Assembly (NCBI GenBank): GCA_036874045.1 | Contig: JAZBRI010000008.1 | Span: forward strand, 6,773,001 to 6,837,000 | Source of the DNA: Cymodocea nodosa | Lineage: Eukaryota; Streptophyta; Magnoliopsida; Alismatales; Cymodoceaceae | Length of the DNA: 64,000 bases | Direction: 5' to 3' | Part shown: positions 22,863-33,620 of the stretch, piece after piece | How positions within the stretch are numbered: the first letter of the stretch is position 1 | How the letters are laid out: each line of letters starts with the position of its first letter | Program-made: the position numbers and the translations under genes | The notes under the pieces: model-generated | Told to the model about the DNA's origin: nothing | Database searches by the model: none | What the model saw: only the letters and a program-made list of their open reading frames with translations

Positions 22863-24053
22863 ATGGCTGCTCTAGTAGAAAAACCATTAGGGGAAATTTT
22901 GTATCCTAAATTAGTTGATGAACCTTCATGTATTTGATTGCCAAACTTTAAGGGAGATAGGTTTGAATTGAAATCTAATTATATTAGTCAATTGCCACAC
23001 TTTCATGGATTAGAAAGAGAAGATGTGTATTATTTCCTTAGAGAATTTAATGAAGTTTATCAAATGTTGAAAATGCCGAACATGAGTATTGATGCTATTG
23101 AACTTAGATATATTCCTTTTGCTTTAAAAGACATAGTTAGGAGATGGTTATATACTTTGTCGCCTGATTCAATTTCTGCATGGACTGAATTTTGCTCTAT
23201 TTTTCTGAAAAAATATTATCCAACACATTAAACGATTAAAAAGAAAAAGGAAATATTAATGTGTACCCAAAAACTAGGAAAATAATTCTGAAAATATTTT
23301 GAAAGATTTAAAGATTTACTGACTCAATGTCCACATCATGCAATGAGTAAAGCACAATTAATATGTATAATTTATGAGGGCATAGATGTTTCAACTAAAT
23401 CTTTATTAGAATCTACATGCTAGAATGGATTTTTAAAACTGTATAGTGAAGAAGCATGGGTATACTTAGAAAACTTTGCAAAAAGAACTGTACAGTGGGA
23501 AAACTTGGTTGAAGCTATTACAGATAAAAGAATATTGCCAAGGGGAATGCATGAAATAGATTCAAGCACTATGCTTGAAGTTAAATTAACTGAGTTAACG
23601 AAGAAAATCAAAGAGTTATCATTAAATCAAAAACTAGCAAAAAAAAGTGCAAATATTAATGACTTAGATATTATTTATGTTAGAAACCAGAAAGATAACT
23701 TTGGAAATTCTTATAACCCTAATTGGAGAAATCACCCGAACCTATCTTAGAGAAATAACAATTTCCAAGGAGGAGAAAATATAAATGACAAAAATGTAAG
23801 TTATGAAGTATTAATTGAACAAGGATCTAGAATAGAGAAGTTAGAAAAGATAATTCAACAATTAAATAATCGTCTAGATCTTGTATTTGGAAATGCTACC
23901 ATTCACAATCATAATATGAATAGAATATACCCCCTAGAGAGAAGGAATCAATAGAAGTTAGACCTACTAGAGGATTGCTAATGCAAGCAGTGTCTAACCC
24001 TATCAATAGAACTATTAATGAAATTGATACCTCCTTTCGGAGGGAAACTAAAT
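22863..24053 (+). pseudogene. Ty3 gag capsid-type domain of B, located downstream of pol (fossil)
   Basis: The domain has the Athila/Tat gag pattern: LPNFKGDRFELKSNYISQLP, EREDVYYFLREFNEVYQMLK, RWLYTLSPDSISAWTEFCSI (about 22940-23230), a CPHH block, and the tail GNSYNPNWRNHPNL (about 23700-23745) that in Athila gag usually precedes the zinc knuckle. Here no knuckle follows; it sits 12 kb upstream at 10890. Gag would assemble the particle. A (46119-44932) and C (57742-58929) hold it at the same place. Broken copy. Confidence 0.87.
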
Positions 24054-24268
24054 GAAATAGTATAACTTCAACAATTATGTATAATATAGTAAATAGAAAA
24101 ATATAAAAAGAAAAATATGTAAGTTTAATTATAGTTAGTAATATCGTAGAGTTATCACTTAACTTAACAAACTTAGACCGTTGAGTTATGACCTAACTCC
24201 ACGAGAGTAAGTAAGTAGCTAGGTTAATTTTATCTCTACTAAATTTTATTTTTACAGAATTACAACAG

Positions 24269-25409
24269 ATGGAGTTGATGAAATTACCACTAGATGCATT
24301 AAGGGAAGTACTGAGTAACCTGTCAGCTAAAGATCTGTGCAGATTGTGTTGTGTATCAAAGGAAATTAAAGAATGTGTTAGAGGAAAATATTTTCATGAA
24401 CTACAAGTTGCAAAAATGACTAATATTAGAGATGGGTTTTTATGGAAGTCATTTAATCGTAGTTCAATCAGCTATGAATATCTAAATATGGAAGAAACTA
24501 TTGGAATTCCACCTAATACATTAGAAGGAATAGATCATATTATGGGGATAAATGAAGGATTAATTATTTATAGAACCAAATCTAGGTATGCAATTCTGTT
24601 ACTCGATATTTTGATTAGAAATCCTATCACTAGAGAAGAATGGAATCTAGGAAGGCCTAATAGATTTGAAGTACCAATTGAAAATTGTGGGTCGGCATTA
24701 CTCTTTTCTAACAAAAATTCAACCATTCCTAGAAAAATTGTATTACTGGAGACCAACTGAAAATTGGGATGAAGATTTATGTTTAAGTGTGTATAATTTT
24801 CTAAATAGATCTTGGACTGAAAATACTAGAATATATCTAGGATAGAAAACATTAATTAACAACATACATGTCATACTTGATGGATATATATATCTAGTCA
24901 CAGATATATCAGTTGCATTTAGATCTAATTTATACATAGTGAGTATAGATAGTTATGATGATGACTTTATAGAAATATTGCCTATACCTAGTGGTATAGT
25001 TGAACCATCATCTACGGAACATGATGAAATTTAATTAGGAATGTGGTACAATGAATATGATGATCCTACTTTATGTTTAATAAGATGGCGGGATGAATTG
25101 ATGAAATTTCAAATATGGATTATGAAATATCTAAATGAATGGAAGTGGGAAGAGGAATATATTGAAATATATGTAGAAATAGAAACAACTACATTATCTT
25201 GGAACAGAAAAGGATCCCTTTCTACATTTTAAATTATTAATGGTAATACACTTATATTTAGTATTGATAACATACTACAAGTTTACAAGTTAAAAAAGAG
25301 AGAATATTGCATTAAAACAGAATTAATAGCAAGGAGAATTATGCCTAAAAAGTTTGCTTGGACTAGCATGTTTATTTCATTTGTCATAACTTTTCAATCA
25401 TGTTCTTAA
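24269..25409 (+). pseudogene. F-box/F-box-associated protein gene carried by element B (fossil)
   Basis: The N-terminus has an F-box, LPLDALREVLSNLSAKDLCR followed by LCCVSKEIK (about 24280-24370), matching the plant consensus LPxxLxxEILxRLPxKxLxRxxCVSKxW. An F-box-associated-like domain follows: RNPITREEWNLGRPN, YWRPTENWDED, VILDGYIYLVTDISV and FQIWIMKYLNEWKWEE. In host proteins the F-box binds SKP1 in SCF ubiquitin ligases and the rest chooses the target. The start is the ATG after a TTTTTACAG acceptor-like site. The gene is retained in A, C and D at the same position, so it belongs to the element. Broken copy. Confidence 0.85.
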
Positions 25410-25509
25410 ACTGTGATTTTGTACTTTTAATGTTGTGTGAATCCTGCATTTATGTTTAAAAAATATATATATATATATCAATCCAGTTTATTGGTATTTA
25501 TTTTGGGAA

Positions 25510-25570
25510 ACCAATTGCCTTGCTTGTGAGCCACCAAAGGCATAAGAGTCTGGGTTCCACACAAGACACT
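25510..25570 (+). repeat. tRNA/SINE-like block after the F-box gene (B)
   Basis: The block contains TTGCCTTGCTTGTGAGCCACC and GGGTTCCACACAAGAC. The best-kept copies (C 61930-61992, D 31012-31075 inverted) have TNGCTTGCTTG, close to the pol III A box TRGYNNANNNG, and GGTTCCACAC, close to the B box GWTCRANNC, each off by about one base and about 40 bases apart. It may be a remnant of a tRNA-derived SINE. There is no foldable tRNA that I can support. Confidence 0.35.
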
Positions 25571-27152
25571 AATTTAACAATTTATGTTTTATTATTTTGT
25601 TATATATTCTACTTTTATTTGTGAATTAAAAGTTTTTTAGAATCAAAAGTTGGAAGATATCAAAAGAGATACAAAAGAACAAGGTATGTAATTAATTATT
25701 TAGCTTGAATTTACATTTAAACTCAGTTCATGGAGTTATTCATTAACTCAACAAATTAAGTTCGTTGAGTTAGGTGCTAAATCAACGAAACAATATTCAT
25801 GCTTGCTAACATTTATTGTATTTACTGTAGGTATGGGGGGGGAGGTAATTAGATTAAAGCCAAGTCATTTTGTTAATTAGAGGAACTAAGATGGTGCTAC
25901 AAAATTCAGTGGAAATTGAAATTTTTTTTTATGAATTTGTTATAACTAACTACAATTTCCTATAATTATCCGATAATTGAAACTGTAAAAAAACAACACT
26001 GTAACTGTTTGAATGTATATTTAGAATTTTATAGAAGATGCTACAAATTTTACTATTATACAAATTTGGATATAGTATCTTATGTTTTTGCTAAATTTTA
26101 TGAGTTTAACAGTTTCACAATTTTAAAAGAAATCAGAGTACTTAATTGAAACTGAATAAATGATTTGAAATCCTGAAAGATCTAAAATGTTGATTTTTGG
26201 ATTAAATGAGATGCATATGATCAAGGATACATTCAATTTGATTGATTAAACTTGTAGAATGATTTATGTGTAAATCTTATTAAATTACAGAAAAAGTGTG
26301 AGCTTGTTGATATAGATTCATGTTTTTAGTAAATTATAGAAGTAGGATTATATGAGATTTGTGTTTTATAGCATCTGTATTAATGAAATACGAATATATA
26401 TTGTGTTGAAAAGAAAAAGAAAAAAAAGAGAAAAACTTTGAGAGTTTATTGACTTGTTTGATCACGAGCCTTTTGTACTTGAGCAGATAAGTATGTAAGG
26501 ATTATTCACCTAAAAAAGGACTCTTTAAATCTAGCAACCTATGATCCTAATCAGATCTGAGATTGTTGATTGAAAGCTCGATACATGGGTACACTAGAAA
26601 GCTCTTGTATGATTCAAGCTTTTCAAATTAACTTTTAAAGTACAAATATGCATATACTGTTTTGAAAAGATAAAAATGTTTTGTGAAATACAGATATCTT
26701 TTGAATCAAGAATATTTTCTATTATCTAAGATTATTGAAATATGAATCTAGATTAGACTTTTAAAGTTGTTTATTTGAGATACAATTTATTATTCTTCTT
26801 GTTTTAATCATATTGAGTTGGATTGTGTTTTGATTCGTATGTAGTTGAAATTTATTTTGGAAATCATATTGGAAAATTCAGGATAACAGATGTTGAGAAA
26901 AAAATGATAATATAATTACCACCTATGTGAAGCTAATATATTTTGTATGTAATTTACATATGTTTTAAATATATTTGCAGGTTGAAGAGGAGAAAACAAT
27001 GTCAAATTAGATTACTAAATTAATACAGAATATCTTTACATTAATCTAATTTATGTATTTTGAAGAAAAAATGAATGAAGAATTAGTTCTAGCACTTTAG
27101 AATGTCCAACTAGTTAGATCTTAGTAGTTTGCTAAGGGACTAGCAAAATTTA

Positions 27153-27165
27153 AGTATGGGGGAAG
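27153..27165 (+). other. polypurine tract of B
   Basis: GTATGGGGGAAG ends exactly at the first base of the 3' LTR (TGTTTAGAATG at 27166). It is the plus-strand primer site expected next to a 3' LTR, and matches the tracts of A and C. Confidence 0.88.
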
Positions 27166-27226
27166 TGTTTAGAATGAAAAAGTGCATAATACTAATGCTT
27201 AAATGATGGTTAATTGCATAATATTT
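27166..27226 (+). repeat. start of B's 3' LTR
   Basis: 61 bases identical or nearly identical to 8906-8966 of the 5' LTR, then copia element E begins. The remaining LTR is not found to the right of E. Confidence 0.9.
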
Positions 27227-29449
27227 TGAAAGGATTGAATGGCACACTAGAGGGGGGGGTGAATAGTGTCCTAATTAAATTTATTTTGCTTTTAAGTTTT
27301 TCAGAAGTTGTTGACACTAATGAACCTTGATTAATTGATTTTGGAATTAAAACTTGCAGTGCAGAAAGTAAAGAACACAAAGAGATTTATAGTGGTTCCC
27401 TAAATTGGGTAGTCCACTCCTCAAGGCCACAACATTGAGAATTTCACTAAGTACTTTTAAGGCTAAGCACAAACCTTAAACAAGTTGCTTTTGTAGGCTA
27501 AGCAACAACCTTATAGATGTTTTTAAAGACTAAACAAAAACCTCACACAAAGCATCAACTTTGTGTACTCAAGACCCCAATCTTGAGCAAATGAAGTATC
27601 ACACTTCACTCTCTTCACCAAGGCCCCAACCTTATGAAGGTATACTCACAACACCCTTGTGAGTTAGGGTTTTGAAGCAAACGAGAATATAGTTTAAAAC
27701 TAGGAGTCATTGACTCAAAATGAAAATGACACACAACACCAGATCAACTCCTATGAAGAGTTGACTTAAGAAGCTTTGAGGAGAATTCTTGATTGATCTA
27801 CAGCTTTTGATCTTCTAGGCTTTGTTGCAGACGAATCTTCAAAATGTTTGTAGAATTGCTGAGCAGACAATTTCTCCTTTCGAGTGTTGAAAAATTCTGT
27901 GTATATTTTTTTTTGTTTCAGTTTTATGCAAATCCTTTTTATTCTTCCTTTGAGATTTGCATAGGTGGAAAGAATTCTGAAATGGTCAAATGCCTTATGT
28001 AGTAATTCATTTCCAACAACCTTCAATCATAATAAAGTCAAGATCTGCAATCAAAAGATATCTTGCCACAATGGTTAGTCAATTAATAATAGTTGTAGTT
28101 TCTATAAAAATAAAATCTTCGGAAGCTTTTAGAAAATCAGAGACTTAGAAAGATAACTTGCCGAAACTAAAAAACATTTCAGATAGATAGAACTCCATTC
28201 CGAAAGACCACTTAAGTCATGTATTAAAATTGAAACACGTGTTCTTCTGAAACAACATCATAAAATATTAAAAATAAACTATCTGATAAAGAAGGCATGT
28301 TTCAGATACTTATAAAAGATAACTCTCCGATCCTTAAGTCATTTCAGATAGTTACATAAGTAACCTTCTGAAAAGTCACTTAAGTCAGAAAAAAAAAAAA
28401 AAAAAACTATCAGAAGCTTAAAACCAATTTCAGTTACTAAAGGTAACTCTCCGATTCTTAAGAGTTTTCAGATAGTTACATCATAGCCTTCCGAAAAGTC
28501 ACTTAAGTTAAGCGATGAGAGAATGACACGTGTCCTTTAGAAGAAAGTAACCGAAAATACATTAAATCATAGAAACAGCTAACTATTTGGAATGAAAATC
28601 CTTAACTATCCGAAACTGAAGGGATTTTGGATACTTACCATAAAATATATATATCTAGACATAAAAAAAACTTAACTCACTAAAGATAAATACTTTTCAG
28701 ATAGTTACTGATATAACTATTCGAAAAGCCAAGAGAGAAGCTTAACCATCCGATTTGTCTTGTTTTGTTTGGTGACTTATAAAATAACTCTCTGATCAAT
28801 TCACTGTAGAGATAACAACCTGCCAAAATCTAATTTAAAAAGTTCTAAGTACATAGCAGTTAGACAATTTTCATTTTAGTAAAAAGACTGCTAAAGTATG
28901 ACAAAAGTAATTAAACCACACGTTTTTCATCATCAAAATTAACTGATAACATAATTGAACTAACAATCTCCCCCTTTTTGATGATGACAAAACTATAAAC
29001 AGATATATTCTCCCCTTTTGTCAAAATTAAAAAGTGAAGACAGTTATTGAAAGATACTCGGAGATAAATAAAATGTAAATTCATTGATGAAGAGTAAGAA
29101 AAATATGGAGACAGAGTGAAACAACAAAGAAAATTACATCAAAAGAAAACAAAAAGACTAAGGTTCGGTTGACTTTTTCTATAACAAATCTTGAATTAAA
29201 TTATCTCTCTCCCTCAGAAGTTGTTCTAAATGAGCTACTTGATCCAAAAACATCTGATTATGTTGAAGTAGAAGCTCATTCTGTTTTAAGAGGGTAACAG
29301 AATTGTCAACTACTGTAGATGGAGCTACTGGAGCTGGAGTAGGTGCTGTAGGAGGTGGAGTTTCTGTAGAAAGAGGTGTGGCAGGAGGTGAAGCTACTGT
29401 AGAATGAGATGCTGAATTCTGAGTTGTAGAGGTTGAAAAGGAGGGGGCA
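27227..29449 (-). mobile_element. 3' end of a Ty1/copia-type element E (LTR, polypurine tract, ORF tail)
   Basis: Inverted. 27227-28965 is the 3' LTR (TG...CA, 1,739 bases; in element orientation TGTTAGTTCAATTATGTTAT to CAATCCTTTCA). 28966-28980 is the polypurine tract (CAAAAAGGGGGAGAT in element orientation). 28981-29449 is the end of the internal region. The element then stops at Ty3 fragment D; its 5' part is missing. The LTR carries many AACTATCCGAAA and CTTAAGT words (28130-28800), shared with the LTRs of A and F. Confidence 0.85.
29179..29449 (-). pseudogene. C-terminal tail of a copia extra ORF (SIRE-like; fossil)
   Basis: The minus strand reads a proline/threonine/alanine-rich tract (TPLSTETPPPTAPTPAPVAP, about 29395-29335), then a leucine heptad stretch (LLKQNELLLQHNQMFLDQVA and onwards, about 29300-29200) ending just before the polypurine tract. 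A proline-rich segment followed by a C-terminal coiled coil is the pattern described for the extra, env-like ORF of SIRE elements. The rest of the gene is absent here. Confidence 0.5.
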
Positions 29450-32290
29450 ACTTGCTAGTCCCTTAGCAAACTAAGATCTAATTAATTGGTATTTCTAAAA
29501 GTGCTAGAATTAATTCTTCCTTTTTTGTTCTATTCAGCATAAGAACTTGTATTATTATATAGATATTCTTGTATGTTTTAGTAATCTGTTTTAACATTGT
29601 TTTCTCCTCTTCAACCAGCAAATATACTTAGAATATATGCAAATTACATACAAAGTATATCATCATCACATAGGTGTTAATTATATTATCGTTTATTCTT
29701 CTTTTCATCATTTATCATCCTAAATTTTCCAATAAGATTTCTAGAAGAAATTTCAATAACATACGAATCAAAGTACAATCCAATTCAATATGATTAAAAC
29801 AAGTAGAATAAAGAATTGTATCTCCATAAAACAACTTCAAAAGTCAATTCTAGATTCATATTTTAGCAATTCTAGATAACAGAAAATATACTTGATTCAT
29901 AAGATATCTGTATTTCACAAAACACTTGTATCTTTTCAAAATAGTATATGTATTTTTGTACTTTAAAAGTTAATTTGACAAGCTTGAATCATACAAAAGC
30001 TTTCTAATGTACCCATGTAATGAGCTTTTAGTCAACAATCCCAGATCTGATCAGGATCTTAGGTTGCCAGATTTCAAGAGTCCTTTTTCAAGTCAACAAT
30101 CCTTACATATCCATCTGCTCAAGTACAAAAGGCTCGTGATCAAACAAGTCAATAAACTCTCAAATTTTATTTTATTTTTCAAAACAAAAAACATTAATCA
30201 CATACTGTATATGTACGTATTTCATTAATATAGATGTAATAAATCACCAATCTCATATAGTCTTACTTCTATCATTTACTGAAAATATGAATCCATAACA
30301 ATAAGCTCATACTTTTTCTGTAGTTTAATAAGATCTACACATAAATCATTCTACAAGTTTAATCAGTCAAATTAAATGTATCTTTAATCATATGTGTTTT
30401 ATTTAATCTAGAATTCACATCTCAGCTCTTTCAGGACTTCAGATAATTTACTGATTTTTCATTAAATACTCTGATTTCATTTTAAAATCGTGAAACTGTT
30501 AAACTCATGAAATTCAGAAAAAACATAAGATACTATATCTAGATTTGCATAAATAGTAAATTCTATAGTATCTTATATAGTCTTCTAAATATAACATTCA
30601 AGCAGTTACAGTTTATAAAAATTTTACAGTCTCAATTATCGGATAGTTACAACAAGTTCATAAAAAAAAATTTTCAATTTCCACAAAACTTTGCAGTACC
30701 ATTCTAATTCCTTTAATTAACAAACTTACATGGCTGTTACTTTAATTACCTCCCCCCATACCTACATTTTGCATTGTCCTCAATGTAAAAGATTTGACAA
30801 TAAATACGATGAATACAGTTTTGTTGGTTTAACACCTAACTCAACGAATGAGTTTAAATCTAAATTCAAGATAAGTAATCAGTTACATACCTTGTTTCGT
30901 TTGTAACTCCTTTTGTATATTCCAATTTTTGATTATGAAAAACTTTTTATTCACAGATAAAAGCAAAATATATAACAAAATAATAGTTAATAAATATTTA
31001 TAAATCATTGTCTTGTGTGGAACCTAGGCTCCTACGCCTTTGGTGGCTCACAAGCAAGCCAGTTGGTTTCCCAACATAGATACCAACAAACTGGATTAAT
31101 ATATATTTTTTATTTTATAAAATAAACTAAAACTAAAATTTTTCTAAAGTAAATGCAGACAACACACAACATTATAAGCACAAAATCACAGCTTAAGAAC
31201 ATGATTGAAAAGTAGAAACAAATGGAATAAACGTGTTAGTCCAAGCAAACTTTTTAGGCATAATTCTTCTTACTATTAATTCTATTTTAATGTAGTTCGT
31301 GTTCCTTCTTAATTTGTAAACTTGCAATATATTATTAATGCTAAATACAAGTGTATTACCATTAATGAAATGAAATGCAGAAAGGGATCCTTTTCAGTTC
31401 CAGGATAATGTAGTAGTTTCTATTTCTACATCTATTTCAATATATTCCTCTTCCCACTTCCATTCATTTATGTCTTTCATGATCCATATTTGAAATTTCA
31501 TCAACTCATCCCACCATCTTATCAGATATAAAGTAGGATCATCATATTCATTATACCACATCCCTATTTGAATTTTATTAAATTCTGCAAATGGTGGTTT
31601 AGCTATTTCTCTCGGTATAGGCAAAATTTCTATATATTCATCATAACTATCTATGCTTACTATGTATAAATTAGATCTAAATGCAACTGATATATCTGTG
31701 ACTAGATATATATATCCATCAAGTATGACATGCATGTTGATAATTAATGATTTCTGTCCTAGATATATCATAGTGTTTTCAGTCCAAGATCTATTTAGAA
31801 AATTATACACACTCAAGCATAAATCTTCATCCCAATTTCCTATAGGTCTCCAATAATATAATTTTTTAGGAATGGTCAAATTTTTATCAGAAAATATTAA
31901 AGCCGACCCAAAATTTTCAGTTGGTACTTTATATCTATTAGGTCTTCCTATATTCCATTCTTCTCTTGTGATAGGATTTCTGATCAAAATATCAAGTAAT
32001 AGAATTGCATACCTTGGTTTGGTCCTGTATATAATTAATCCTTCATCCATCCCCATAATATGATGTATTCCTTCTAATGTATTGGGTGAAATTCTAGTAG
32101 TTTTTTCCATATTCAGGTATTCATGGCTAATTGAACTACAATTAAATGACTTCCATATGAATCCATCTCTAATCTTAGTCATTTTTGCAGCTTGTAGTCC
32201 CTGAAAATATTTTTCTCTGACATAGTCTTTAATTTCCTTTGATGCACAACACAACCTGCATAGATCTTTAGTTGACAAGTTACTAAGTAC
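29450..32290 (-). mobile_element. Ty3 fragment D: F-box gene and 3' noncoding block (A/B/C family)
   Basis: The inverted sequence corresponds to F-box plus 3' noncoding block of A (41901-44720) over its whole length. It includes CTAGTCCCTTAGCAAAC at 29455, the purine tract CCTCCCCCCATACC (inverted) near 30750 and the tRNA-like block at 31012-31075. It abuts copia E on the left and element C (opposite strand) on the right, so both edges are rearrangement points rather than element ends. No LTR remains. Confidence 0.88.
31193..32290 (-). pseudogene. F-box-associated protein gene carried by Ty3 fragment D (fossil)
   Basis: This is the best-preserved copy of the element-borne F-box gene, with a 294-residue continuous frame (32278-31394). 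It has the second half of the F-box (KDLCRLCCASKEIK), then RNPITREEWNIGRPN, YWRPIGNWDEDLCLSVYNFL, VILDGYIYLVTDISVAF and FQIWIMKDINEWKWEEEYIE. The last block resembles the kelch-like end of plant F-box-associated domains. The first residues of the F-box fall beyond the edge with element C. Homologous sequence continues to 31193. Fossil copy. Confidence 0.85.
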
Positions 32291-32299
32291 TCAGATCTT

Positions 32300-33620
32300 T
32301 TGTTGACTGGAGTGTAGTATAGAGCAAAACCTGGACAAACTAGAATACTTTATGTGTCAGCAACAAGAAGTCAACAAATTAAACTATAAGGAAGCATATT
32401 CAGAACCTAAAATGGATATAATTTACGAAACTGAAAAAAACATAATGAAAATTGATCAAAAATTGAACGCAATGAGATTAGATGATCTAGAAAGAAAACT
32501 AAAAGCATTGGACGAATATACAATGAAAATACAAGTTATGCAACATGGCAATGAAAATTATAATGTTATAGATCTGCATAATTTGCAAAATATACAGCCA
32601 AAAAAAAAAACTAATGCATGAGAATTTAAAGAATGCACTTTAAAACTAAAAACAATTGAAGATCTTAATCACAAAAATGATATACAAAAACATCATGAGA
32701 GTAACGAAAATCTAGAAGATGTATGTGTAATATTAAGATCTGGAACAGATATACCACCAAGAACTCAAAATGAAAATAATATGAAGGTGGATAAGAGTAA
32801 AAATCAAAATGATAATGAAAATGTAATAGCTGAAAATCTAGAAATCACTGAAGAACAATCTGAATCAACTAATGAGGCTAAAAATGATCAAAGAAATCAA
32901 TCGAGAGAAAAAGAATATTTTAAATCACAATCTTTAGTACCCTATCCTAAAAGATTACAACAAACAATACCTGAAAAACAAGAAAAAATTAGAGAAATTT
33001 TTGAAAAAGTGCAAGTTAACATTCCTTTGTTAGATCTATTGTAGAAAATGCCACCTTGTGCTAAATTTTTGAAGGATTCGTGTACTAAGAAAAGAGAGCA
33101 AAAAGTTCTTAGAAAGGTCTTTTTAAGTAAGCAAAGTAGTTCCCTATTCCTGCCACAAATTCCTAAAAAGTTATCTGATCCTGGAATCCCTGTTATATCA
33201 TGCACCATAGGAAATACCATTCTAGAAACAATCTTAATAGACTTAGGTGCAGGTATAAATGTTATGTCAAGTGATATATTTGCATCCTTAGGATTAGAAG
33301 TCTTAACTCCTACTAGTACGGTTATTCAATTAGTTGATAGAAGTATAAGATAGCCTAGAGGAAAAATAGAGGATGTCTTAATTAAAATCAAAAACTTTAT
33401 ATATCCTATTGATATTGTAATTTTGGATTCCCAACAAATTAAGCATAAAAATAGTGATACATCTTTAATTTTGGGAATGCCATTTTTAGCAACATCAAGG
33501 GCTGTTATAAATTGTAAAACTGGAGTAATGAAGTTAGCATATGGTAATGAGGATACTCAATTAAATATTTTCAAACCAGAAAGGTTTTAGGAGTTAGAAA
33601 TGTCCTTACATACCATAGAC
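32300..33620 (+). pseudogene. Ty3 linker and protease region of C (fossil)
   Basis: A charged linker with heptad-like KIDQKLNAMRLDDLERKLKA (about 32450-32510) is followed by the VNIPLLDLL block (about 33015) and the retropepsin segment DLGAGINVMSSDIFASLGLE (about 33240-33300). It is co-linear with 11100-12400 of B. The zinc knuckle part is not present in C as seen here. Confidence 0.85.

Larger units (their letters stand above)
25410..27165 (+). other. 3' noncoding block of B
   Basis: About 1.75 kb without recognisable coding sequence, yet conserved in A, C and D. It contains a tRNA-like block (25510-25570), a GTATGT donor-like site near 25683, a first purine tract GTATGGGGGGGGAGG (about 25832-25846), a conserved segment around 26440-26640 (TTTATTGACTTGTTTGATCA, ACGAGCCTTTTGTACTTGAG) and the true polypurine tract at the end. 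A TA repeat lies at 25468-25479. Confidence 0.65.
8906..27226 (+). mobile_element. Ty3 LTR retrotransposon B (Athila-like, with F-box gene); carries two solo copia LTRs
   Basis: Order on the plus strand: LTR (8906-10739), tRNA-Asp-type primer site, zinc knuckle/protease, RT-RNase H, integrase, ORF-1-like gene, solo copia LTR, spacer with internal promoter, solo copia LTR, gag capsid-type gene, F-box gene, 3' noncoding block, polypurine tract, and the first 61 bases of the 3' LTR, where copia element E begins. Integrase after RT is the Ty3 order. AGCCC (8901-8905) is the left target-site half. B is a broken fossil with many interruptions (well over ten). The family also includes A and C. Confidence 0.92.

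Noticed and set aside
22863-24053. Downstream gag as part of a second, nested LTR element
   Set aside because: In A and C there is no LTR or primer site between ORF-1 and gag. The solo LTRs around it in B are copia type with perfect target duplications and are absent from A and C.
24269-25409. F-box gene as an ordinary host gene that happens to sit here
   Set aside because: The same gene sits at the same place in A, C and D within the same Ty3 family, on both strands, so it travels with the element.
27766-28026. 86-codon minus-strand frame in LTR E
   Set aside because: Lies wholly within an LTR, has no domain and no counterpart in other copies here.
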